Shown one piece after another: positions 7,103-13,592 of a DNA stretch of 13,592 nucleotides. A model generated the notes under the pieces. That model searched no databases and had not been told where the DNA came from. It saw nothing but the letters and a program-made list of their open reading frames with translations. Made by a program: the position numbers and the translations under genes. The DNA is from JAFDVL01 sp043736395 (GTDB lineage Bacteria; Acidobacteriota; Blastocatellia; RBC074): NCBI GenBank assembly GCA_043736395.1, contig JAYTCQ010000155.1, positions 1 through 13,592 on the forward strand, read 5' to 3'. The number at the start of each line of letters is the position of its first letter. Position 1 is the stretch's first letter.

Positions 7103-8329
7103 ATGAGCCAGGTCTTAACCACTGAACAAATCCGCACGCATTTTCCCGCGCTAGAACGTCAACATAACGGTTTTCCGGTCGCGTATTTCGATGGCCCCGG
7201 CGGCACACAAGTTCCTCGCGCCGTCGTCGAAGCGATGACTGATTATCTTTTCAATCACAACGCGAATACGCATTGGCTCTATCCAACGAGCATCGAAACT
7301 GATGAGATCGTAGCGAATTCACGCGAAGCATTAGCTGATTTTTTGAATGCTTCATCAGGTGAAATCGCGTTCGGACAAAACATGAGTTCACTGACATTTC
7401 ATCTGTCGCGTGCGCTCGGCAGGCAATGGAAACAGGGCGATGAAATTATTGTCACAGAACTCGATCATCACGCGAATGTAGACCCGTGGCGTGCGCTGGA
7501 ACGTGATCGCGGAATTACCATTCGCGTCGTCCCGATGGACATTGAAACGGGCACGATAGATTTGAAAGATTTAGAAAATTTGCTCAGCAGTCGAACGAAG
7601 CTCGTCGCCATCGGAGCCGCATCAAATGCGCTCGGTACAGTGAACGATGTGAAGCGTGCCGCGCAAATGGCGCACTCCGCCGGAGCCTTGTGTTTCGTGG
7701 ATGCGGTGCATTACGCGCCGCACAATTTAGTAGATGTCAAAGAAATTGATTGTGATTTTCTGGCGTGTTCGGCGTACAAATTTTACGGCCCACATATTGG
7801 GATTTTATACGGCAAACGACAGCATTTGGATATTGTAGATTTCCCCAAACTTCGTCCCGCGCCGGACAATTCTCCAGACCGCGTAGAGACAGGAACCGGA
7901 AGTTTTGAATCCATGGCGGGAGCCGCCGCCGCCGTAAATTTTCTGGCTTCACTGGCAGAAGGCTCATCGCGCCGCGAACGTTTACAGGCTTCATTTGCAG
8001 AGCTTCATCACCGCCACGAAAATCTTTTGAAACGCCTGTGGAATGGGCTGATGGAAATTGATGGCGTACGAATTTACGGATTACCACCCGAAGGAATGCG
8101 AACGTCAACTATTTCCTTCACCGTCAAAAATCACCCTTCAGAAAAAATCTCCCGCGCCTTAGCCGAAAAGGGAGTGTTCGCTTCCAACGGAGATTTTTAC
8201 GCGACTACGGTAGCGGAAAAAATGGGCTTGGCAGAAGAAGGGTTCGTGCGTGCAGGATGCACTTGCTATACGACAGAAGAGGAAATTGATCGGTTGGTTT
8301 CAGGAGTGCGAGAGCTTGTTGTATCGTGA
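7103..8329 (+). CDS. Class V PLP-dependent enzyme, cysteine-desulfurase-like (VC1184-type subfamily)
   Basis: This is a 408-residue fold-type I PLP enzyme of the NifS/SufS superfamily. Visible elements are YFDGPGGTQVP (28-38), the PLP-stacking histidine in ELDHHANVDPW (His123), the pyridine-binding Asp200 in FVDAVHYAPH, and the Schiff-base Lys226 in CSAYKFYGPHIG. The carboxylate-binding arginine is near the end in VRAGCTCY. The closest family I know is the cysteine desulfurase-like VC1184 subfamily (TIGR01976). Where SufS has its catalytic cysteine (RTGHHCAxP), this protein reads ASNGDFYA without Cys, so true desulfurase activity is doubtful; another PLP reaction is possible. The ATG is 3 bases after the previous stop, with no clear Shine-Dalgarno, so translation is probably coupled to the upstream gene. 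Confidence 0.9.
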   Translation: MSQVLTTEQIRTHFPALERQHNGFPVAYFDGPGGTQVPRAVVEAMTDYLFNHNANTHWLYPTSIETDEIVANSREALADFLNASSGEIAFGQNMSSLTFHLSRALGRQWKQGDEIIVTELDHHANVDPWRALERDRGITIRVVPMDIETGTIDLKDLENLLSSRTKLVAIGAASNALGTVNDVKRAAQMAHSAGALCFVDAVHYAPHNLVDVKEIDCDFLACSAYKFYGPHIGILYGKRQHLDIVDFPKLRPAPDNSPDRVETGTGSFESMAGAAAAVNFLASLAEGSSRRERLQASFAELHHRHENLLKRLWNGLMEIDGVRIYGLPPEGMRTSTISFTVKNHPSEKISRALAEKGVFASNGDFYATTVAEKMGLAEEGFVRAGCTCYTTEEEIDRLVSGVRELVVS

Positions 8330-8521
8330 CCTGTTGTTATTGATTTGGACGAACGATTTGGAGGAAGAAGACCAGAGTTTCCGTTCGGCGTAGTTCAAGG
8401 TCATTATCGCGCATTCACCGACGGTCATTACTGCATTGAGGTTGTGTCAGGTAAAACAATATGCAGACACGAGATTACCAGGACCTCTCTAAACTGGAGG
8501 CGCAATTTTGGTGGTTTGTAG
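8330..8521 (+). other. Open frame directly after the class V enzyme stop, possible gene remnant
   Basis: The frame of the upstream gene stays open for 63 codons after its TGA and ends at TAG 8519-8521. The inferred peptide looks protein-like (for example GRRPEFPFGVVQGHYRAF, then TDGHYCIEVVSGKT). There is no ATG or GTG with a ribosome binding site at its front; TTG at 8345 is the only early start candidate. The frame runs 61 bases into the methyltransferase gene in another frame. It could be a decayed end of a lost gene at the junction with the sugar cluster, or chance: 63 stop-free codons are not rare enough to decide. I do not recognise the peptide. Confidence 0.25.
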
Positions 8522-9225
8522 GGATGCGGCAGATTACTGCCTCAATGCTTGATCCCTACTTCACTTCGCCCTGCGACCGTACCATTCTGGATGCAGGTTG
8601 CGGAACGGGAGGCAATCTGGAATGGTTACGCCGTTATGCCGGACAAGGACACATTATCGGATTGGATTACGTCGGCACGGCGTTGCAGTTTTGCCGACAA
8701 GCCGGGCACGAGCGATTGGTGCAAGCTTCGGCGACGCAGTTGCCGTTTGCGGCGGCGACGTTTGATTTGGTCACGAGCTTTGATGTGTTGGTGCAGCTTC
8801 CCGGCGCAGACGCTGATGAACAGGCAATGCGTGAAATGTATCGCGTTCTCAAACCGGGTGGTCTGGCATTTGTGCGCACGGCGGCGTATGCGTGGATGCG
8901 TAGCGAACACGACGCGGCCTTGGATTCGCAACGTCGCTACACGCGCAGTGAATTACGCACGAAGCTGGAACGCGCGGGCTTCACCATCCAACGCGCCACT
9001 TACGCCAACAGCGTGTTATTGCCTGTTGCTGCCATGCGCCGCCTGGTGATGAAACCGTTGGGGCTGGCGGATGCGGGTTCGGATGTGAAGCCGTTGCCTG
9101 CGTCGTTGCAGTGGTTGAATGATGGATTGGCGCGGGTGCTGCGCGCGGAAGCGAGTTGGTTGCACGACCGCTCTTTGCCGTGTGGGTTGTCGGCGATTTG
9201 TGTGGCGCAAAAGCCGCGCGATTGA
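8461..9225 (+). CDS. Class I SAM-dependent methyltransferase
   Basis: The 254-residue protein has a Rossmann methyltransferase domain: an aromatic N-terminal lead (EAQFWWFVGMR), SAM motif I LDAGCGTGG (43-51), the acidic residue after strand 2 in HIIGLDYV, ATQLPFAAATFDLV for motifs II-III, and MYRVLKPGG before strand 5. The Methyltransf_11-like core is typical of small-molecule or sugar methylation. Its position facing a glycan operon suggests a nucleotide-sugar, lipid-linked-sugar or glycan substrate, but this is inference. The ATG at 8461 has only a weak AGG upstream. The gene converges on the aminotransferase gene with 7 bases between stop codons. From about 8500 onward the DNA is clearly GC-richer than the genes to the left. 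Confidence 0.88.
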   Translation: MQTRDYQDLSKLEAQFWWFVGMRQITASMLDPYFTSPCDRTILDAGCGTGGNLEWLRRYAGQGHIIGLDYVGTALQFCRQAGHERLVQASATQLPFAAATFDLVTSFDVLVQLPGADADEQAMREMYRVLKPGGLAFVRTAAYAWMRSEHDAALDSQRRYTRSELRTKLERAGFTIQRATYANSVLLPVAAMRRLVMKPLGLADAGSDVKPLPASLQWLNDGLARVLRAEASWLHDRSLPCGLSAICVAQKPRD

Positions 9226-9232
9226 GAACTCC

Positions 9233-10327
9233 TCAAATCACCTTCTTCAAGGCAGCGATCACAAAACTAATCTCTTCGTCCGAGAGTTGCGGATGGAGCG
9301 GCAGGGAAAAGATTTCTTTGACCACTTGCTCAGCGACAGGCAAAACGGGTTGCTCAGTACGTTGCAAGAGGGGCTGTTGATGGAGCAGGTACGGATAATG
9401 AATCAACGTTTCGATGCCGGATGCTTGCAACTGCATGCGCATCGCGTCGCGGTCGCGGTGGCGCACGACGAACAGATGAAGCGCGTGACCCGCGGGTATA
9501 CGCGGCAACTGCAACGAAGTAGTTTGCAACGCCGTCAGATACTTTGCCGCAATGGTTTTACGCCGCTGTGTCCACCGCTCCAAATGCCTCAGCTTAACGC
9601 GCAGAATCGCGGCTTGTAATTCATCGAGACGCGAATTACGTCCGGCAATCTTGCCTTGCATCGCCGTCAAATGCCCGCCTTGTCGCAACATCTTCACACG
9701 CGCGATCAAGGCTTCATCATTCGAGACCACCGCGCCGCCATCGCCCCACGCGCCTAAATTTTTCGTCGGATAAAAACTGAATGCGGCTGCCTCGCCGAAG
9801 CTACCCGCGCGTTTGCCCGCGCGCATTGCGCCGTGTGCTTGCGCGGCGTCTTCAATTACGATCAAGTTGTGGCGTTGGGCGAGATCATTGAGTTCGTCCA
9901 TCGCCGCAACTTGACCGTACAAATGCACGGGGACGATGGCGCGTGTTTGCGCGGTGATGGCGTTTTCGATGGCCGCCGGAGCCAGCGTCAACGTGTACGA
10001 ATCAATGTCAGCGAACACGGGAACAGCACCTGCGTTGCGAATCGCCAACGCAGTGTAGCCTGCTGTCAACGGCGTCGTGATTACTTCATCGTCGCAACCT
10101 TCGCGCACCGCGCCGGAAGCCAGCAATGCCAAAGACAGCGCATCCGTGCCGTTCGCTACGCACGCTGCTGCGCGCACGCCGCAATACTGCGCCCATTCGG
10201 CTTCAAACTGCGCGACTTCTGCGCCCAAAATGTAGTGGCCGCGTTCCAGCACGTTCGCCACAGCGGCTTTGATCTCCGCGTCAAGTTCCTGCTGTTGCCG
10301 CGCGAGGTCGAGAAAGGGAATTTGCAT
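9233..10327 (-). CDS. DegT/DnrJ/EryC1-family sugar aminotransferase
   Basis: This PLP enzyme transfers an amino group to a keto-sugar nucleotide, giving an amino sugar for surface glycan synthesis. The 364 residues start with the family opening IPFLDLARQ and show ANGTDAL (58-64), VPVHLYGQ (132-139), the PLP-nitrogen Asp160 in VIEDAAQAHGA, the Schiff-base Lys189 in SFYPTKNLGAWGDGG, and NSRLDELQAAIL. The pattern fits the QdtB/FdtB or perosamine/ArnB side of the family; which sugar is used cannot be told. I chose the ATG at 10325-10327, with a weak GGA upstream, over a GTG at 10348 that adds seven non-conserved residues. Its 5' end overlaps the 3' end of the epimerase gene by 47 bases, so translation is probably coupled. 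Confidence 0.92.
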   Translation of the reverse strand: MQIPFLDLARQQQELDAEIKAAVANVLERGHYILGAEVAQFEAEWAQYCGVRAAACVANGTDALSLALLASGAVREGCDDEVITTPLTAGYTALAIRNAGAVPVFADIDSYTLTLAPAAIENAITAQTRAIVPVHLYGQVAAMDELNDLAQRHNLIVIEDAAQAHGAMRAGKRAGSFGEAAAFSFYPTKNLGAWGDGGAVVSNDEALIARVKMLRQGGHLTAMQGKIAGRNSRLDELQAAILRVKLRHLERWTQRRKTIAAKYLTALQTTSLQLPRIPAGHALHLFVVRHRDRDAMRMQLQASGIETLIHYPYLLHQQPLLQRTEQPVLPVAEQVVKEIFSLPLHPQLSDEEISFVIAALKKVI

Positions 10328-11324
10328 TGCCGTTCCAATACTGTTCACGATGTTGTTGATAAAACGCGATGGTCTGCGCCAAGCCGTCGCGCAATGATGT
10401 GCGCGGACGCCAGCCTAACGCGGCTTCGATTTTCGCAAAGCTCGAATACACGTTGCCAATATCAATGATCTGGCGTTCGGGCGGAAACGGCACGGCACGC
10501 ACCGAACCACAACCGGTTTGCGCAATCAGTTCATCCGCCAGTTCGGCCAAGCTAATAGGTTCTGCGCCGCCGAGGTTGAAAATCTCGCTCTCCGCTTCTT
10601 CGCTGGCGCCCGCCAGCAACAGTGCCTCCACAACATCGTCCACATAATTCAAATCGCGGCGCTGTCGTCCTTCGCCAAACAACTCGATCACCTCGCCGTC
10701 CATTGCCTGCCGAATAAACCACGCGATGAAGCTTTGCCGATTGTGCGCGAGCAGTTGGCGCGGCCCGTAGACATTCGTCAGCCGCAGCACCACCGAACGC
10801 AAGCCGTAAATGCGGTGATAGAGCAAGTGATAATTTTCCGCCGCGAGTTCGTGAATGCCGTTGATGTCGGGCGGTGCGACGCGATGCTGTTCGTCAACGG
10901 GTAGGTAGAGCGGCTTGCCGTAGACTTGGCGCGTGCTGGTGAAGACGATTTTGACGCGCGGGTTGAAATGGCGACAGGCTTCGAGCAGCGTCAATTGTGC
11001 CGCGCAATTCAGTTCCAGATCGTGGCGCGGACGCTGCATCGAATCAATGTGGCTCGTGCTGCCCGCCAGGTTGAAGATGTAATCCACGCCGCTGACCAAA
11101 TGATAAATTGTGGCTTCGTTGCCGATGCTGGAAACGTGAACTTTGACGCAGTCGTCGAGGCCATCAAGGTTGTGCCAATTGCCGCCTTGGTCGGGCAACA
11201 GTGCATCAACAATCGAAACTTCGACATCGCCGAGTTCAACCAAACGCCGCGCCAGATTGCTGCCGATAAAACCGAGGCCGCCCGTAATCAGCACGGAGCG
11301 ACCACGATAAGGATGATGTGTCAT
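10281..11324 (-). CDS. NAD-dependent nucleotide-sugar epimerase/dehydratase (extended SDR), unusual active site
   Basis: The 347-residue protein is an extended short-chain dehydrogenase. The NAD-binding glycine motif TGGLGFIGSN spans residues 14-23, with an acidic residue after strand 2 (IVDALLP, Asp40). Further signatures are NLAGSTSH, VFTSTRQVYG (Ser130/Thr131), RLTNVYGPRQ (181-190), RRDLNYVDDVVEALLLA and FNLGGAEPISL. At the normal YxxxK site the sequence reads NGIHELAAE: Asn155 replaces the catalytic Tyr and Glu159 the Lys. I recall relatives with NGIxK at this place, so Asn may be normal for the subfamily, but the Glu is unexpected. It may be an epimerase working by another route, or inactive. 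The ATG at 11322-11324 is 4 bases after the GT2 stop. The last about 20 residues overlap the aminotransferase start and may be an extended tail. Confidence 0.9.
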   Translation of the reverse strand: MTHHPYRGRSVLITGGLGFIGSNLARRLVELGDVEVSIVDALLPDQGGNWHNLDGLDDCVKVHVSSIGNEATIYHLVSGVDYIFNLAGSTSHIDSMQRPRHDLELNCAAQLTLLEACRHFNPRVKIVFTSTRQVYGKPLYLPVDEQHRVAPPDINGIHELAAENYHLLYHRIYGLRSVVLRLTNVYGPRQLLAHNRQSFIAWFIRQAMDGEVIELFGEGRQRRDLNYVDDVVEALLLAGASEEAESEIFNLGGAEPISLAELADELIAQTGCGSVRAVPFPPERQIIDIGNVYSSFAKIEAALGWRPRTSLRDGLAQTIAFYQQHREQYWNGNANSLSRPRAATAGT

Positions 11325-11328
11325 AACG

Positions 11329-12108
11329 TTAGCCTCGCTCCGGGATGACTTGCTTGCGTTGCGCCGCCGGGCTGAACGTCAGGCGCGGTTTGACGATCAG
11401 CTTCAGCCAGAGCGCGAAGAAATCGGCGGCAGTGCGCGCGACGCGGCGCAGCGTGAAGAATTGCGATTGTCCGTGCAACCGCGCGTAGTGATGCACAGGC
11501 GTTTCCGCAAAGCGATACCCTGTCGCGTGCAGCTTGTAAATCATCTCGGTGCAGATGCAACCACTGATCGAATGCAATGCGATGCTTTGAATCGCGTGCC
11601 GGCGCAGCAACCGGAAATCACAATCCACATCGCGGATCGGCAAACCGAACAATGTCCGTGCGAGCCGTTGATAAATGCCGCCGAGTATGATGCGCTGCTG
11701 CTTGTCCGCGCGCTTGCGTTTGTAGCCGTTCACGACCTCCACGTCATCGCAGAGCAATGGCAGCAGCCTCGCCAATTCGTCCACGTCGTATTGCCCATCG
11801 CCATCGGTGTAAAAGATCAAGTCTTTCGTCGCGTGCCGAAAGCCCGTTTGCAATGCGCCGCCGTAACCGCGATTGCTCGGATGATGAATCACGCGCAGCT
11901 TCGGCTCCGTCCGCGCGAGAGCATCCAACACGGCGGCAGTTCCATCCTGGCTGCCGTCATTCACAACGATCACTTCGTAGTCGTGCGTAAGCTGCGGTAA
12001 CAACGTCAGCGCCTTCTGCACCAGCATTGCAATTGAGCCTTCATCGTTGTAGGCGGGAAAAAAGATCGTGATACTCGGTTTCGTTTCGGTTAGGGGAATT
12101 TGATGCAT
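11329..12108 (-). CDS. Family 2 glycosyltransferase, polyprenyl-phosphate type
   Basis: This probably transfers a sugar from a nucleotide donor to a polyprenyl-phosphate carrier at the inner face of the membrane. The 259 residues contain the GT2 motifs TIFFPAYNDEGSI (14-26), VIVVNDGSQDGT (46-57), HHPSNRGYGGALQTG, the metal-binding DxD as YTDGDGQYD (100-108; Asp102/Asp104) and RDVDCDFRLLRR (159-170). The pattern resembles dolichol-phosphate-mannose synthase and ArnC-type enzymes. No clear C-terminal membrane pair is present, unlike ArnC. I prefer the ATG at 12106-12108, which has AAGGA about 8 bases upstream. A TTG at 12130-12132, overlapping the previous stop, is the alternative and adds eight residues. 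Confidence 0.9.
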   Translation of the reverse strand: MHQIPLTETKPSITIFFPAYNDEGSIAMLVQKALTLLPQLTHDYEVIVVNDGSQDGTAAVLDALARTEPKLRVIHHPSNRGYGGALQTGFRHATKDLIFYTDGDGQYDVDELARLLPLLCDDVEVVNGYKRKRADKQQRIILGGIYQRLARTLFGLPIRDVDCDFRLLRRHAIQSIALHSISGCICTEMIYKLHATGYRFAETPVHHYARLHGQSQFFTLRRVARTAADFFALWLKLIVKPRLTFSPAAQRKQVIPERG

Positions 12109-12128
12109 GGTGTTTGTCCTTGCTTGCC

Positions 12129-13592
12129 TCAATCACAAGCGACTGTCTTCGGTAGCGGTTTGGCATCGGCAATCAAACTCTGCGGGAGAGCTTTACGCCG
12201 CACACAAACCAGGGTGGATGTTTGACCTAATACTTCCAGGTCGTTGAGATGAGGTTGCAGATGTTGTTGATAGGTCGCGCGATCCACGATGACCGCTGCT
12301 GGTTGCTGCAATTGATAGAGCGTCTGCGCGACGTTGGTCAGCATTTGTGCGCGCCGGTCGGTGTACCAAATGATTTGGTGCAGATAATCCCACCGCGCCG
12401 CGCCGTCGGTGTACAAAAGAATCGGTTGGGCAGGCGGCAACGCGGCATCGGCCAATAATGCCAATGGACGAATCTCCGCCGCGCGCAATCGGTGACTGGA
12501 AGAAACACTGATGAACAGCACGCTCAGGCTCAGCAACACACACACAGCGGCAAAGCTTGGGACCAGACGGCGCGCCGGAATCCAACGTCGCCACGCCAAC
12601 GCCGACAAAATCGCCAACGCCGGAAAGACCGGTAAGATGTAGCGTAGAACCTTGTGCTGAATCAGACTGAACGGCAGAACCACGACAACGATCCACAGCA
12701 GCAGCAACCAGCGCGCTTCTTTGTCCAAGCCGAACAGTCGTTCAGTGGTTGTCTGACGCAGGCTTCGTAGCGTGAGCCAGCTTCCGCCCAACAGCAACGG
12801 CAGCCAGGGCCAATACAATTTCACGAGCAACCACGGATATTCGCCCAAGCCCAGAAACCAATGCCAACCGCGCTGCGGCGCAATCGAACGCGCATTTTCC
12901 GCTGTGTACGAAAAGTGATGCTGTACAAAAGCATCGCTGTACCAATGGTATTGCAGCCAGAACCAGCCGAGCGGCAGTCCGACCGCCAACGCCAAGCCCA
13001 ACCAGAGATACACCAAGCGCAATGCTGCGGCCTTTTTTCCGACCAGTAAATGCGCCGCCAGCACGCCCAGCGCCAACAGGCCGAGAATCGAACGAGCCAG
13101 GCCGGCCAGACCAATCGCTATGCCGCAGAGTAGAAAAAAGACCGGTTGTCGTCGCGCTTTGAGATACGCCCAGATCGCGAGGGTGAACAAGAAAGTAAAC
13201 GGCACATCGGTCATCGAGTGTTGCGCATATTTGAGAAAGTATTGCGTCGAGGCCAACACCAGCATCGCCAGACTCGGCAGCCAGGGATCGTCCGTCAATT
13301 CGCGCGTCACGAAAAACACTAACGCGATGGTCGCCAAGCCGAGCAAGGCGGGCGGGAATTTGGCAGCAAAGTCACTCACGCCTAAGAGCCAGAACGAAAT
13401 CGCTTCGAGCCAGATGAACAGCGGCGGTTTATCGAAATCCAGCTTGCCGTTCAGCCAGACGTTCGCCCAATCGCCGCTCCGCAACATCTCTTTCCCTTCG
13501 TGCGCGTAGACAGCGTCGTCGTATCCCGCCAAATCACCTCGATGCAGGTTCGTGAACAGCATCAAAGTGGCTAAGATGAAGACAAGGCCAAA
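12129..13592 (-). CDS. GT39/ArnT-like membrane glycosyltransferase (5' end outside the window)
   Basis: This is a polytopic membrane enzyme that uses a polyprenyl-phosphate-linked sugar and acts at the outer face of the membrane. The family pattern is clear: an N-terminal helix, the loop LHRGDLAGYDDAVYAHEGKE with the acidic catalytic pair DD, FDKPPLFIWLEA, then about ten hydrophobic segments, and a soluble C-terminal domain of about 110 residues (from about LLADAALPP). Although an ATG at 13560-13562 could start the protein, the frame stays open to the window edge and encodes hydrophobic residues (FGLVFILATLML) that complete the first membrane helix, so the true start lies beyond 13592. About 487 codons are visible. 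The stop overlaps the possible TTG start of the GT2 gene. It would be the first seen gene of the operon. Confidence 0.88.
   Translation of the reverse strand, partial: FGLVFILATLMLFTNLHRGDLAGYDDAVYAHEGKEMLRSGDWANVWLNGKLDFDKPPLFIWLEAISFWLLGVSDFAAKFPPALLGLATIALVFFVTRELTDDPWLPSLAMLVLASTQYFLKYAQHSMTDVPFTFLFTLAIWAYLKARRQPVFFLLCGIAIGLAGLARSILGLLALGVLAAHLLVGKKAAALRLVYLWLGLALAVGLPLGWFWLQYHWYSDAFVQHHFSYTAENARSIAPQRGWHWFLGLGEYPWLLVKLYWPWLPLLLGGSWLTLRSLRQTTTERLFGLDKEARWLLLLWIVVVVLPFSLIQHKVLRYILPVFPALAILSALAWRRWIPARRLVPSFAAVCVLLSLSVLFISVSSSHRLRAAEIRPLALLADAALPPAQPILLYTDGAARWDYLHQIIWYTDRRAQMLTNVAQTLYQLQQPAAVIVDRATYQQHLQPHLNDLEVLGQTSTLVCVRRKALPQSLIADAKPLPKTVACD

Noticed and set aside
8549..9049. Alternative 166-codon frame within the methyltransferase gene
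   Set aside because: It is a shadow frame in GC-rich coding DNA; the SAM motifs are in the other frame.
9219..9240. Bidirectional terminator between the methyltransferase and aminotransferase genes
   Set aside because: Only a 5-7 bp imperfect stem with a bulge (GATTGAG against CTCAAATC) and no T-run on either strand.

Overview
The window looks like bacterial chromosome. A type A RNase P RNA, a full-length gyrA and a mid-GC background suggest a Gram-negative lineage. My best guess is Acidobacteriota, perhaps Blastocatellia, but that rests on the general look of GyrA and the gene set and was not tested.

Left block (about 60-5843, all minus strand; transcription runs right to left). In order of transcription: a ROK-family sugar kinase of the polyphosphate-glucokinase type (5043-5843), rsmI (4148-4990), the RNase P RNA gene rnpB (about 3745-4135), a membrane-anchored TPR protein (2991-3719), a 97-residue membrane zinc-finger protein (2701-2994) and gyrA (60-2525). 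gyrA has its own good sigma70-type promoter. rnpB has an extended -10 element that reuses the rsmI stop codon. Between the sugar kinase and rsmI lies an inverted pair of degenerate heptamer arrays (5000-5073), and these encode the last ten residues of the kinase. A second, different heptamer run sits at the left edge of the window (1-28).

Middle block (5960-8329, plus strand). A two-gene unit diverges from the sugar kinase: an exported protein of unknown function with a GVGPDQN motif, then a class V PLP enzyme of the cysteine-desulfurase fold. That enzyme seems to lack the SufS-type cysteine loop. The divergent gap (5844-5959) holds a candidate promoter overlapped by an 8-bp inverted repeat.

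Right block (8461-13592). This is a surface-glycan or lipid-linked sugar cluster, visibly richer in GC than the left part. A SAM methyltransferase (plus strand) converges on a tightly packed or overlapping minus-strand operon: a GT39/ArnT-like membrane glycosyltransferase (cut by the right edge), a GT2 polyprenyl-phosphate-type glycosyltransferase, an NAD-dependent sugar epimerase/dehydratase whose catalytic Tyr and Lys are both replaced, and a DegT/DnrJ/EryC1 sugar aminotransferase. Together they could make an amino sugar on a nucleotide, pass it to a polyprenyl-phosphate carrier and attach it outside the cytoplasm. The set parallels the arn (L-Ara4N) operon in composition.

The most unusual things here are the heptamer arrays and their invasion of a coding end, the rsmI/rnpB promoter overlap, an RNase P RNA whose L15 loop seems to lack the tRNA-binding GGU, and the active-site losses in the epimerase and the class V enzyme. 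I did not find a clearly new multi-gene system.
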